Shown: positions 11,611-21,445, counted from the first letter of the stretch. The stretch is DNA of 64,000 nucleotides from Symbiodinium natans (GCA_905221605.1 CAJNDS010002558.1:77001-141000); one strand, 5' to 3'. Program-made: numbers and translations. The notes: generated by a model from the sequence alone, not told the origin.

Positions 11611-12989
11611 AAGAGGGTTTGTGTTAACGGGAAACACCGGCTTTTCGGTCGGGTTGGGTGGCTTTTTCCGCTGTTTTGGGCTCCGCTCCCCGGGCTCAGC
11701 CGTGTCCCCTCCTGTGTGCGATGTGCTGCCAGTACAGTACCTACTGTCTCCGCAACTGTGTTGAATAGGTCGGGGGCGTCGAGCCCCCCTAACCCCCCTT
11801 AAACCTCAAAGGTGCGGGCCTACTTCGAGGAGCCTGTTGATGCCAGGTTCGTTCGTGGCTCGGCTCAGCTGCTCGCAAGTTGCGTTGCACGCGGGGATGC
11901 GCTGCGAGTGCGGGGGGGGGGGGCTCGCCACAGGGTGCTACGCGGAACGAGAATCAGATTGTACATGTAGCATTATGTGGATCATGCTGGAGCTGCTCAG
12001 CTTGAATCATTGAGCGCAGGGAGCCAACTCGGAATATGTTGACATTCCAAAGCCAGCAGACGTATTTCGCCTCCAGCCTTATCATTGCAAGCAGAGGCAT
12101 GCCGACTGCACATATCGAGTAAGGTCTAACGTCCTTCTCATGGCACAAGAGTCTCGGAAGCATGTGGGGAACGTGGGGGTCACCAGACCACTTGATGCCA
12201 CCCCAAAGCCAAGTCGCTGTCCACCACAGTGGAAGATGACTGAGGAAGATCTGCCTGCGAGCGGCCGTAATGCTCTGCAAGACGCACCTGGACCCAGCGG
12301 GATGAAACTGGATGAAGATGCCCCAAAAAGATTGCCAGTGTTCTGCCGCATAGGTAGTAGGTCAAAAAACGAAACGTTGGGGGGGGGGGGATGCATTGAG
12401 ACGATAGCCTCAGCAAGCAAGTGTTTGTTTCCGGACGGGAGCACACAAAGTTTTGGGGCCACCATAACTTACACAAACCGCGCAGGAAAACGAGGTCACT
12501 CTGCTCCAAGCTACTCGGCTGCCAACTTTGCTTAAGCTCAAGCGGCCCTAGCAGGTTCGAATCCAGAGCAATTCCTCAGATCTTTCGGCAGCTGAGTCAC
12601 TTCCCAGTAACCCTCAGTTCCAAAACTGCTTGATATTTGGTCCTCCTTACTACAGGCTCACCGCTACCGGCATGAGCTCTGGTGTTCGGAGGGTTTCTGT
12701 GAGGCTTGCTTGGACAACTTGTACTGATGCGCATGCGCAACCAGAGGTTCACCTGATACCACCCTGTAGGCCCGCATGAAAGACACCACTCGGGAGTCAT
12801 GCAAGTTTCGATTCTGCGCTCTTTCTTTTAGCACTAAAGCAAGAAGGGCAAGCTTCCCCACAAGAGCCAGAGAGTGATTGACAGAAATCATATCGCTGGC
12901 AAAACCCTGCCCTTAACCTAACCCAATGAGGTTTTAGGGTTGTTTTCTAGACAGGTTCCTGCGTATCTTCTGTACATTTGTCAAGGAAA

Positions 12990-13330
12990 TCGTAGCCTAA
13001 ACCCTAAACCCTAAAAAGTCCTAAACCCTAAGCCCCAAACCCCAAACCTGGTCCCGATTCGTCCTGGGCCAATGTGTCCTCCAGAGTTCAGCCAACCGGA
13101 GGCCTTGCCTGCTTGTGCTAGTGTGAGAGTCGAAACCCTAAACCCTAAACCCTAAACCCTAAACCCTAAACCCTAAACCCTATAACCTATAAACCCTAAA
13201 CCCTAAACCCTATAAACCCTGAACCCTAAACCCTAAACCCTAAACCCTAAACCCTAAACCCTAAACCCTAAACCCTAAACCCTAAACCCTAAACCCTAAA
13301 CCCTAAACCCTAAACCCTAAACCCTAAACC
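12990..13330 (-). repeat. telomere-like tracts, CCCTAAA strand (longest in window)
   Basis: A short degenerate run at 12990-13048, then about 27 near-perfect units at 13133-13330 with a few TATAAACC variants. The long run lies between two copies of an imperfect 29-bp direct repeat (13102-13131 and 13331-13360). Confidence 0.92.
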
Positions 13331-13470
13331 TTGCCTGCCTTGTGCGAGAGTGAGCGACGAAACCCTAAACCCCGGAGGCCAAGACCTGCCCAACCAACTA
13401 CAACAGCGAGTCCTGGAGCGAGTCGGACTCGGGAAGCAGGCGCGCCGGACAGTTTTGAGGGCATAGTGAG

Positions 13471-13537
13471 GGGTTTATAGGGGTTAGGGTTTATAGGGTT
13501 TAGAGTTTATAGGGTTTAATTAGGGTTTATAGGGTTA
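13471..13537 (+). repeat. telomere-like tract, TTTATAGGG variants
   Basis: Degenerate units with TTTATAGGG and TTAGGG. Confidence 0.75.
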
Positions 13538-13952
13538 AGGCATTGAGGGTGGCTGCGGGGTGGGAGTTTCTGGAGGTCTAAGGCGACCATTTCCCAGGCC
13601 AAAACCGGAACACACGGTGCTTTTTTTCGCAGCACCTGCTATGAGACTATCGTACTATTCGACGTTTTCGGAATATCCGTTTGCAGTAGTCCCGCTTTGC
13701 GCGAGCGGAGTGGTTTTAGTGGGTGTGTGACAAGCAGAAGTCAAAAGCCACAAAGCTGGCGCCATGCGGCCACTTTCATGTGACTTGGAGAGCTCGCCAG
13801 TCTTGGGGCGACTTCGTGCTGCGGTTTCAGCTGACAGTGCTGAGACAGCTTGCTTCACAGCAGGCAGAAAGAACTCTGCCCCGAATGCGATGCTTTCGTC
13901 GGACCCCTCTGTTTTAAGCAGCGCCTAGTAGCGAAATCCCCTGGCTCCCCAG

Positions 13953-14053
13953 GCACCTCCGAATTGGCGGCTCCAAGGATTGCCTCCGCGTGCAGCAGAT
14001 GAAGGACCTTTTGATTGAGGGCCTCCTCCCTGTTCACTGTTCACCCCTGTCCG
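13953..14053 (+). CDS. candidate internal exon, unknown product
   Basis: Acceptor CCTGGCTCCCCAG, one base, 33 codons starting HLRIGGSKDCLRVQQMKDLL, one base carried, donor GTCTAGGGTCTAGGG. Good protein character; no family recognised. Confidence 0.5.
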
Positions 14054-14095
14054 GTCTAGGGTCTAGGGTTTAGGGTTTAGGCCTTAGGGTTTCGG
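14054..14095 (+). repeat. telomere-like tract, TTTAGGG strand
   Basis: GTCTAGGG and TTTAGGG units starting exactly at the donor of 13953-14053. Confidence 0.85.
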
Positions 14096-15951
14096 GTGAG
14101 GGTTCAGGGTCCTCCTTCTGCCCTTTAGCCTTTGTGAGCTCCGGAAACACCGCACCCCCCCCCCCCCCCTATTTATGCAGCAGGGACCATGTGTCGGAGG
14201 TTGTTGGGAGGCCCGGTGTGCCCTTGTTGGTGGCGAGCCACGCAATCTGCGGGGACGACGTAAAAAAGTTGTTTGCAAGCAGTGCGAGAGTTGGTGTTTC
14301 CGTTCCCTCAAAGACAGTATCCCAGACCATCTCGCAGAAACGCATGGCGCTCGTCTACAAGCAGTGCGTTGGGGACGACGTCCACCAATTGATCCCTTCG
14401 TCGGACATCGGATCCTTGATGGCAAAGATGCAAACATGGGCTTAAAACTTGTGGGCCACTGTCCGCCGATTGCGTGTTTTTGTCGTGTGATCAAGTTGCA
14501 AGTGGTCCGGGAGGATTCCTGCTTCAGGCTTAGATAGATTAGACTGAGCTGAACCCACTATTTCCATTCAATCTCTGCAACAGTTTCGAGACCGTTTCTC
14601 TTCTCAGGCTATCTTTTCACGATGCTCCACCGCAACAGCTGGCTACAGGACAATGTCCTGCTGCCGGGCATCAAGGCAGGGGCTTGCTCAGAGCAGTTGC
14701 CTGATCTCTGGCCTAGCCAACAGAAACAAGGAGTGCGGTGTCTTGGGACTGTAGGTGCTGTGAAACATGTTGAAACATGACTCAGAATTTTCTGCATGCT
14801 TGGACGCTCTCAACACCTCAACCTCCAGCATGAGTTCATCGGCATCAATTGCAAATCAGGCTTCTGGGTCTTAGTGCGGACGCTGCAAATAAGAAGACGA
14901 GACACTGCCGAAAAGAAGGCCAGGTCCCACCAAGACAGCCAAAGATGATTAAAAGGAAGATTGGGATCCGGGCCGAAAGCCGTGCGGCTGCTCGCGCACA
15001 AGCGCAAGCGCGCGCACAAGCGCGCGCACAAGCATCCCGCCGCAACCCGACGAGAGGCAGAGTACTTCTACAACCTGGAGTCGGACTGGGGGGCTGTGTA
15101 AAACACAGCAATTGAGGGCTACTTAGGGCTTTAAGGCGTTGAGGGTCGACAGGGTGTGTAGGGTTGATGTTGCTGCACACCACACGAGATGTGTTACATG
15201 CGGCCGTTCTCCGTGCAAGTCCCAGAGATCTCCAGGGACAAAGGGCTTCGTGTCGCATGGCCCTAACCCGCCCTTCGCCTAGTGTGTGTGTGTGTGTGTG
15301 TGTGTGCGTGTGTGCGTGAGCAAAGGGCACTCGCCACACATGTAAGAATCCACACTTCAGCCCATCAGAACGGGTGCGCCTTTCCGGACCTCATGTGGCG
15401 CGCTGCCGACAAGGTGTGGGCATTCATCCAGTTGCGACCGAACATTCCCCAAAGTCATTGCTGAGTCGCTCAATTTCGACTATTGCCACCAAACCTTGCC
15501 CATAGCAGCTTGATCACAATAACCGCAGCGACGCAGCTACCTGCTCCAGGTGGAGGTCATATCGCAGCCGCTTGGAAGAATGCATCTTCCCATGTTCGGG
15601 TGCACGGCCTCCCGGGGTGAGAGCGTACTTGCTACTTTGGTACCTTAAACCATACATGGTATAATGAGTCAGGCTTCCCACACCATGTAAGCATTCAACG
15701 ATGGAGGCCTGAAGTTTCGCGGAAACTTGGGGGGGCAAGCTGCCATAAGACGCGTCAGGCTCAACTTCTGGAAGGCGTTAAGTTGGCCTGGCCTCAAGCA
15801 CAATGACAAGTACGCCGCCAGGACTCTTCAGTGACTCCAAACCCCAAACCTTATAAACACCAAACCTTCTAAGCCCTAAACTAAGCCCCCAAACCCGAAA
15901 GCCGACTCTACAGGGTTCCGAGGTAGCAACACTTAAATATCGCCTTAGCTT
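14096..15951. other. no gene recognised
   Basis: 14134-14537 has two overlapping open frames; one contains VCKQCESWCFRSLKDSIPDH with a later H, loosely like a C2H2 finger. 14849-15115 encodes a basic Ala/Arg/Gln-repeat peptide (RAQAQARAQARAQ). Neither is convincing. Confidence 0.4.
15282..15318 (+). repeat. (GT)n microsatellite
   Basis: GTGTGTGTGTGTGTGTGTGT with GC interruptions. Confidence 0.9.
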
Positions 15952-16064
15952 CCCCTAAACCCTAAACCCTAAACTCTAGACCCTAAACCCTAAACCCTAA
16001 AACCCTAAAACCCTAAAACCCTAAAACCCTAAAACCCTAAACCCTAAACCCTAAACCCTAAACC
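15952..16064 (-). repeat. telomere-like tract, CCCTAAA/CCCTAAAA
   Basis: Mixed 7-mer and 8-mer units (CCCTAAAA five times), ending eight bases before the acceptor of the first PA14 exon. Confidence 0.9.
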
Positions 16065-16072
16065 TTTGGCAG

Positions 16073-16672
16073 GATGACTGGAGTGCTGATGGTCAACGAG
16101 CCAGGCCTGAGAACTGATCTTTACGGGCTAACTGCATCTCCGGATAATTTTTGTCTAGGGTTTAGGGCAAAAGGGCTTAGGGCTTAGGGCTTAGGGTTTA
16201 GGGTTTAGGGTTTAGGGTTTAGGTCTTTCTCTCTCTCTCTCTGCCAAGTTCCCGTTCGTTTGTTTTTTCTTCTGGCTGTTCTTTGCTTCGTGGGGAATGA
16301 ATCGGAATGAAGGAATCGACATAGAGGCATGTTCTCCAGCGTCCCTCACTGCTAAATTCCCTGCTAACCCACCGAAACCTTTGCAGATTGACACAAGCTG
16401 ATCTGTCTGGCAGAATGTGGGCACCTCTCGGTAAGCGATCCTCGTCAGGAGCAGCTAAAACAGCCCCCAAGTTCGAAAACATCCCTAACGCACCATGTTT
16501 TTGGCAGATGCCCTCGAGGCACGTACACCATCTACTTAAGCGCCGACGATTCGGCGCGCCTTTTCCTGAACCACCGAGAGGCCGGCACAGAACGGGTTGC
16601 TCAGGCATCGCAGTTCCTCAGAGACAGCGGTTCTGCTCATGCCACCCTCGAAGCCATGAAAAATCAAGCAAG
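16073..16672 (+). CDS. PA14-domain protein segment, three exons
   Basis: Exons 16073-16152, 16398-16430 and 16519-16672 join in phase to give one PA14-like domain: EPGLRTDLYGLTASPDNF, then S-DLSGRMWAPL, then GTYTIYLSADDSARLFLN with a helical tail. Y-T-x-Y-L-S-x-D-D-S-A-x-L is the PA14 core, and the form is closest to the PA14 domains of fibrocystin-like surface proteins. PA14 modules bind carbohydrate or assist adhesion. Donors are GTCTAGGG (telomere-like), GTAAGC and GC(CTAATC). The 33-bp middle exon is a microexon. Both ends of the gene are missing; open frames at 16.88-17.12 kb might include a later exon. Confidence 0.6.
16153..16223 (+). repeat. telomere-like tract, TTTAGGG/GCTTAGGG
   Basis: Fills the start of the first PA14 intron. 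Confidence 0.88.
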
Positions 16673-17408
16673 GCCTAATCCACAACACACGAAAACCCTC
16701 TGCTAGGAGCCCCTAGGCCCTATACCCGATACCCTAAGAACCTGAAATGCACGGCCCAAGCTTTCCTTAGCTTCCAAGAACGGCCTAAGAACGGCGTTGC
16801 AATTGCACACGTGCACAATGGAAGGATTTTACCATTAAATACGTCCTTTATAGTGGAGTCAGTTCCTTTCCTTCAGGTAGGGGCCCTCCATGGATGCGGG
16901 CCCACGCGCACCAGGACAATCAGCAAGGCTGCCGAGAGGGCTTGCAGAAAGCTGTAGCACTGCAGCTATCACGAAGGGACATCCTGGTGACATTGTTGAC
17001 GAAAAACTGTGCGGTGTACGTTCTGTTGGGCCTGTTGGGCCTGTTGGGTATGATGTCCACTGGTGGCTCAGACTTATATGTGAGACATCCTGGAACATTG
17101 GAGGTGTTGCGCAGTTCTTGAGCTGGTTTTTGTTAGTTTAGGGAGGTGTTGTGCTGTAGGGCCAGTTTGCCACAACCGCAAAAAACCTCATCATATCGAC
17201 CCATAGGAGGTGCTAGGAGACCCTGAGCCCTGAACTTAGACCTTAAGGAAAGGAAAGGCGGGGCGTGTTTTCTGCATTCTCCTATGCACCTCTGTTCCAG
17301 AAATTGGGAAATCACTCACCCGAGCAGCACCAACACCAGTGTCATGTGATTGCCATCACCCTCACCACCCCATCATCATCATGACCATGGCCTTATGATC
17401 ATTCTCAG

Positions 17409-17487
17409 CCCTAAACCCTAACCCCCTAAACCCCAAACCCGAAACCCTAAATCCTAAACCCTAAACCCTAAACCCTAAAACCTAAAC
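17409..17487 (-). repeat. telomere-like tract, CCCTAAA strand (LTR element target)
   Basis: The tract into which the gag-only element inserted; it resumes at 21167-21205. Confidence 0.9.
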
Positions 17488-17769
17488 TGTTGAAGCGTAG
17501 TACCTGCACATGTCTAGCTGTAGCTCGTTGTTTTCCTTTGCTTATAGGCCCAAACCAAAGCCTTGAGCATGTCATATTTTTTACGTATGTATCACGTATA
17601 TAGGTGCCAAGCTCTGTAGTAGTGTAGCATCAAGACTTCAAGATTGTCTTCGGATTCTCTTTGCTGTGTGTAAAACTCCGCGCGTTTGGTGAGCCATGGC
17701 AGGTTTAGGAGCAGGGGAATTGATCACTCCACTTGTTTCTGCACAGCCTGCTGGGGCTTCACCTCAGCA
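17488..17769 (+). repeat. 5' LTR
   Basis: 282 bp, TG...CA ends, identical to 20886-21166 except for one A in the poly-T stretch (TATTTTTT against TTTTTTT). It contains a TATATAG motif about two fifths of the way in and the Gag start codon (ATG 17696) near its 3' end. Confidence 0.92.
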
Positions 17770-18541
17770 GGTTATGAGCCCAACGCTTGGGCAAGGGCAC
17801 TATGGCACCCTGGGCAATATGCCATCCCCGCCACCCGGGAGGGATGGTCACCCAGGTTCACAGGATGCAACGCCAACACCTGCACAAGTGCACGCCGCAG
17901 GTGGAGTGGGCTTTGCATCGGACACGGCTGCGGGAAGGGCATCTGGAGGTGGGGACCCAGCAGAAGGCACACCCCAGGTGTCGACCACCACTGATGGTGG
18001 GATGATTGTAAGTGCACCCCGAAGTGCACTACCACGAAGCATAGCTCCAGGCGGAAGCCCAGGACCAGAGGCCAACGCCAGCGCACATCAAGCCGCATCA
18101 AGTGAGGCCCGTCCGGCTACGGATTTGAGCGGGGGTGGAGTGCTGGGGGGTATAAGGTCAACTGGGGAGACCGTGGGGGCAGAGGGGTTTGTTACTCCGA
18201 GGTCACAGCAGGGATTGCCTACCATCGCCGAAATGGTTGAGGGGTTTCCTGCAACCGGCCTTCGAATTATGTCGAGGGTTGGAGAGTTTTTTCAGGTGGC
18301 TAGGACTGAGGTACTTCCGGTTGTGCCGTCAGTTGAGCAGCAAGCCACCCCGCCAAGAAGTGCGATGCACGCGCGTGCAGGCCCGTTGCCCTTGGGAGAT
18401 GGATGTGGGTTCGCAGACAGGTTCCCCGCCGCAGGTGGTGGGTTCACGCAGCACCCCCACTTCATTTGCCCCGGGCCCCGGAAGGGAGACCCCGTTTCGC
18501 AATGCAGAGATGTTGCAGCGTATGCAAGCTTTAGAGCATAG
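17696..18541 (+). CDS. Gag, N-terminal reading frame
   Basis: 281-codon frame starting at ATG 17696 (GAGCCATGG context) inside the 5' LTR; it reads through the primer site. It encodes a low-complexity Gly/Ala/Pro/Ser-rich region and then a more ordered stretch (IAEMVEGFPATGLRIMSRVG). It runs out at 18541. The main Gag frame, one base over, is open from 18189, so the two frames overlap by about 350 bp. The switch from sensible sequence in this frame to sensible sequence in the other lies roughly between 18365 and 18480. A natural +1 shift, an inactivating indel and a sequencing error are all possible. Confidence 0.6.
   Translation: MAGLGAGELITPLVSAQPAGASPQQVMSPTLGQGHYGTLGNMPSPPPGRDGHPGSQDATPTPAQVHAAGGVGFASDTAAGRASGGGDPAEGTPQVSTTTDGGMIVSAPRSALPRSIAPGGSPGPEANASAHQAASSEARPATDLSGGGVLGGIRSTGETVGAEGFVTPRSQQGLPTIAEMVEGFPATGLRIMSRVGEFFQVARTEVLPVVPSVEQQATPPRSAMHARAGPLPLGDGCGFADRFPAAGGGFTQHPHFICPGPRKGDPVSQCRDVAAYASFRA
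17770..17789 (+). promoter_or_regulatory. primer binding site matching the anticodon arm of initiator tRNA-Met
   Basis: GGTTATGAGCCC directly abuts the LTR end. Its reverse complement, GGGCTCATAACC, is the CAU anticodon loop and 5' stem strand of initiator tRNA-Met as in yeast. The next bases (AACGCTT) resemble the region just 5' of that stem. Most LTR elements pair with the tRNA 3' end; Drosophila copia is the known case that uses the anticodon-side fragment. Inference: this element primes from a half-tRNA in the same way. Confidence 0.7.
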
Positions 18542-20675
18542 GGCCCCATTGTTTTACCCTAGCCAGCCCGTAGTTTCTGACAGACCTCAAAGTGGCACAG
18601 ATGCCACATCAATCCCTCAAGAGGTCATCCAGGCAGAGGTTGCTAGGCAACTGGCCGTTTTGGACCAGCGCGCTACAGCACGGGAGTTAGAGATTGCAGC
18701 GCAGGAGCTAGAGATTCAAAGGCTCAGGCAGCAGATTGCAGAGGCCAACGCTCACAGGGAGCAGGCGTTGAGGGCTGCAGCACTTTCGAGCGCCCAGTCC
18801 ACTGCACATGTCCCGGTGCAGCCTCCGCAGGTTGCAATGCAGTCTCAGCTGTCTCAGGCTTCCGTGCCCAACATGTCTCAGGTACAAGGTGTTGCATCTC
18901 AAGCGGTTGATGCCAGTAGGAGTGTGGCGCCCGCTATTCAGGCTACATCTTTTCCGGGTTTGTTGTCGAGTTTATGGTCCGGGTTAGGAGGTTCGCGTAG
19001 GTCCGACAGGGATGCCAGCTCTCCTCCACCCGGAAGGGCTGGAACTATGCAAGCGGATCTTCCCGCGCAGGTGCCACAGGTGCAAGGTACACAGGTGCCC
19101 GCGTCACCGCCCGGAAGGGTTGGTGCCTATTCACAGGTGCCACACGCGCAGGCCTCAGGTACGCAGGTGCCGCCAGCCGCAGCTCCAGGAGGAGCAGCTG
19201 ACAGTGCAATGCACGGCCTGCCTCAGGTTCCACCGCCGCCAGGTTTGCAAGGAGGCTCAGTTCCAGGAGGAGCGGTTCCCGCGCTTCCCGGGGGAACTCA
19301 TGGCCTTGCTTCAGGTAGCCCAGCATTGGGTGCATTGTTCTTAGGGATGCAACAGCTGCAAAGCGTACAGTTGCAGCAGCTCCGGAACCAGGATAGTGAC
19401 GCTCCTGAAGTTGTAAAGCCCGGAACCGCAGATTCGCCCAAGTTAGCCGCTCCAGATCCCTCAACAGGTTCCCTAGATTTCCAGGATTGGCTGCAGTTGG
19501 TAGGTGGATTGATGGGTGATCTTTCGGACACTTCGGGTTCATGGTGGGCAGCTGTTTTGCAGGTGAGCCGTGATGCCTATGAGAGGTGGGTAGTGTCAAG
19601 TCCCATTGAGCGCCTGCGCATACAGCCAGATGATAGGCCCGAGTTGGTCGAGGGTAAATGGAGTAGGGTGAATGCCAGAGCGTGCGTGATGCTGTTGGGT
19701 GCCCTGCATGAAACCGTTAAGTCGGACCTCATAGCCCGTAAAACCACCCAGGTTGCGTCGCAAATCTTGTTCAGGTTGCACACTCAGTACCTCCCGGGAG
19801 GGACGGCCGAGAGGACCTTGGTGTTGAGCAATCTGCAACATCCCACGGATGTGGAAGATGCAGCGTCAGGTGTGTTGGCTTTGAGGGCTTGGGGTCGGTG
19901 GTATCAGCGTTGCGTCGATTGCGGTATGAACTTGCCTGATCCCATGGTCTTGGTAGGCGCTCTTTCCTCAATGACAAAGCCAGTGCTCCGGGGAGAGCCG
20001 GAGGTGACTTGGCGCACGGAGCTCGTGAAAAGCACGCTGCAACTCCACGGGCGCCCCTCGGAAGAGGCGGTCAGGTCCTATCACAGGCATCTGTTGGCTG
20101 AGTTTGAGACGCTAGCTGGAGCAATGGTGCCAGTGAAACCTGACGATGCCCACGCCCTGCAGCTCAAGGCCGTGAGCGCAAATGAAGGAGGCGAATGTCC
20201 CAGTGGGGCGCGGGGCAAAGCATGCAAGTTCTTTCTATCGCCTAAGGGTTGCAAGTTTGGCCCAAAGTGCCGATACCAGCATTCCATGAGCGAGCTGTCC
20301 CACGCTGAGCGTGCGCGGAAGTGCCTGAGTTGTGGCTCGGAAGCGCATCGCGCAAGGGATTGCGCTGCAGGCAAATCCCCCAAGCCGGATTCGCAGGCCC
20401 AACAAGGTCAGGTACCCACGTCCATGCAGGAACCAGTTGCCCCTGCCGCATCATCATCCACATCACCCACGTCTCAACCAATTGTGCCCGCAACTCCAGT
20501 GAACATGAACATGGTAGCACTCATGCAAGAGGCACTCAAGGCCATCAGGCAGGTGGAGACCCACATGACAGCAGAAGCTCACGCCGCAGGCGCAGCAGCA
20601 AAGGACCCAGCCACCAGGCCAGGAGGAGAAGGCGAAGCTGACCTGCGTAGCTCGGCAGGGCGACCGCCGCCCTGA
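18189..20675 (+). CDS. Gag polyprotein, main frame (capsid, CCCH and CCHC fingers)
   Basis: Structural protein expected to coat the element's RNA. The 828-codon frame is probably genuine only from about 18430 on, because its first 80 residues overlap the N-terminal frame. Seen: a helical coiled-coil-like segment (AEVARQLAVLDQRATAREL and following, about 150-195); a Pro/Gln-rich linker; a helical capsid-like region (about 430-650, from DFQDWLQLVGGLMGDL); a CCCH finger (C-x8-C-x5-C-x3-H starting at residue 679); and a retroviral-type zinc knuckle (C-x2-C-x4-H-x4-C, residues 712-725). No protease DTG/DSG motif follows. The stop is 210 bp before the 3' LTR. Confidence 0.75.
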   Translation: MLLRGHSRDCLPSPKWLRGFLQPAFELCRGLESFFRWLGLRYFRLCRQLSSKPPRQEVRCTRVQARCPWEMDVGSQTGSPPQVVGSRSTPTSFAPGPGRETPFRNAEMLQRMQALEHRAPLFYPSQPVVSDRPQSGTDATSIPQEVIQAEVARQLAVLDQRATARELEIAAQELEIQRLRQQIAEANAHREQALRAAALSSAQSTAHVPVQPPQVAMQSQLSQASVPNMSQVQGVASQAVDASRSVAPAIQATSFPGLLSSLWSGLGGSRRSDRDASSPPPGRAGTMQADLPAQVPQVQGTQVPASPPGRVGAYSQVPHAQASGTQVPPAAAPGGAADSAMHGLPQVPPPPGLQGGSVPGGAVPALPGGTHGLASGSPALGALFLGMQQLQSVQLQQLRNQDSDAPEVVKPGTADSPKLAAPDPSTGSLDFQDWLQLVGGLMGDLSDTSGSWWAAVLQVSRDAYERWVVSSPIERLRIQPDDRPELVEGKWSRVNARACVMLLGALHETVKSDLIARKTTQVASQILFRLHTQYLPGGTAERTLVLSNLQHPTDVEDAASGVLALRAWGRWYQRCVDCGMNLPDPMVLVGALSSMTKPVLRGEPEVTWRTELVKSTLQLHGRPSEEAVRSYHRHLLAEFETLAGAMVPVKPDDAHALQLKAVSANEGGECPSGARGKACKFFLSPKGCKFGPKCRYQHSMSELSHAERARKCLSCGSEAHRARDCAAGKSPKPDSQAQQGQVPTSMQEPVAPAASSSTSPTSQPIVPATPVNMNMVALMQEALKAIRQVETHMTAEAHAAGAAAKDPATRPGGEGEADLRSSAGRPPP

Positions 20676-20868
20676 CGGGCAGGATGCGCATTGCGTCGCA
20701 CACTTTTGCCAATTTTGCCTTCCTTTTGCAAGAGGTGCCCTGAGAGCCCTCACAGTGAGGCCAGCCGGCCAGCGTAAAGCCATTGCAGCTTTTCCTCCCG
20801 TAGGAGCTTGTACCTCCTCCCGGAAGGGTTGGACATGTACAGGTTTTTGTTGTCGCTTCCTCCTGGCG

Positions 20869-20885
20869 AAGGAGCGAAGGAGGAG
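20869..20885 (+). promoter_or_regulatory. polypurine tract
   Basis: GCGAAGGAGCGAAGGAGGAG ends directly at the first base of the 3' LTR, the expected place for plus-strand priming. Confidence 0.75.
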
Positions 20886-21166
20886 TGTTGAAGCGTAGTA
20901 CCTGCACATGTCTAGCTGTAGCTCGTTGTTTTCCTTTGCTTATAGGCCCAAACCAAAGCCTTGAGCATGTCATTTTTTTACGTATGTATCACGTATATAG
21001 GTGCCAAGCTCTGTAGTAGTGTAGCATCAAGACTTCAAGATTGTCTTCGGATTCTCTTTGCTGTGTGTAAAACTCCGCGCGTTTGGTGAGCCATGGCAGG
21101 TTTAGGAGCAGGGGAATTGATCACTCCACTTGTTTCTGCACAGCCTGCTGGGGCTTCACCTCAGCA
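20886..21166 (+). repeat. 3' LTR
   Basis: 281 bp, the near-perfect partner of 17488-17769. It ends CA and is followed at once by TAAACCC telomere-like repeats. Confidence 0.92.
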
Positions 21167-21205
21167 TAAACCCTAAACCCTAAACCCTAAACCCTAAACC
21201 CTCAA
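21167..21205 (-). repeat. telomere-like tract, continuation after LTR element
   Basis: TAAACCC units directly after the 3' LTR. Confidence 0.9.
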
Positions 21206-21383
21206 CCCTACACTGCCCTACACTTCCTGCGATGATTCTTATGAAGTCCCTTTTGAGCCCTGCCACAGCGACAGGCGCTCACAATGGGAAGTTGGCCCAT
21301 CGAGGCGCCGTGGATGCACGGGGCGTCGACCCCTTAGGCCTCAGAGCCTGGTTCGAGGGCTTTATAACACTTTAAGGTTCTGG

Positions 21384-21445
21384 GTTTAGGGTTTATAATG
21401 GGGTTTATAGGGTTCAGGGTTTACAGGGCTTAGGGTTTAGGGTGG
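21384..21445 (+). repeat. telomere-like tract, TTTAGGG strand
   Basis: TTTAGGG with TTTATAATGGGG and TTTACAGGG variants. Between 21205 and 21384 an open frame (MILMKSLLSPATATGAHNGK) is a weak exon candidate. Confidence 0.8.

Larger units (their letters stand above)
10796..13952. other. no gene recognised apart from repeats listed
   Basis: A possible exon near 11230-11330 (frame with SWIRIPARFTGLTHQTEDHA) is too weakly bounded to call. The 12140-12535 frame has no known motif. Confidence 0.45.
17488..21166 (+). mobile_element. gag-only LTR retrotransposon (non-autonomous, TR-GAG-like)
   Basis: A complete element of 3,679 bp with 282/281-bp LTRs beginning TG and ending CA. It is flanked by the 5-bp target duplication TAAAC (17483-17487 and 21167-21171) and sits inside a CCCTAAA tract. 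Order: 5' LTR, primer site directly adjoining it, a Gag coding region, a purine-rich tract, 3' LTR. No protease, integrase, reverse transcriptase or RNase H motifs occur anywhere inside, so it must borrow these from a relative. The LTRs differ by one 1-bp indel, indicating a very recent insertion. The primer site points to the copia side. Gag-only elements with intact LTRs have been described in plants as TR-GAG; this appears to be a dinoflagellate counterpart (inference). Confidence 0.88.

Noticed and set aside
12540-12570. Possible tRNA B-box (GGTTCGAATCC)
   Set aside because: The T-stem does not pair well (two of five mismatched), and there is no A-box, anticodon arm or acceptor stem at the right distance.
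13133-13330. True chromosome end
   Set aside because: The tract is interstitial, with unique sequence on both sides; similar tracts occur in both orientations throughout the window.
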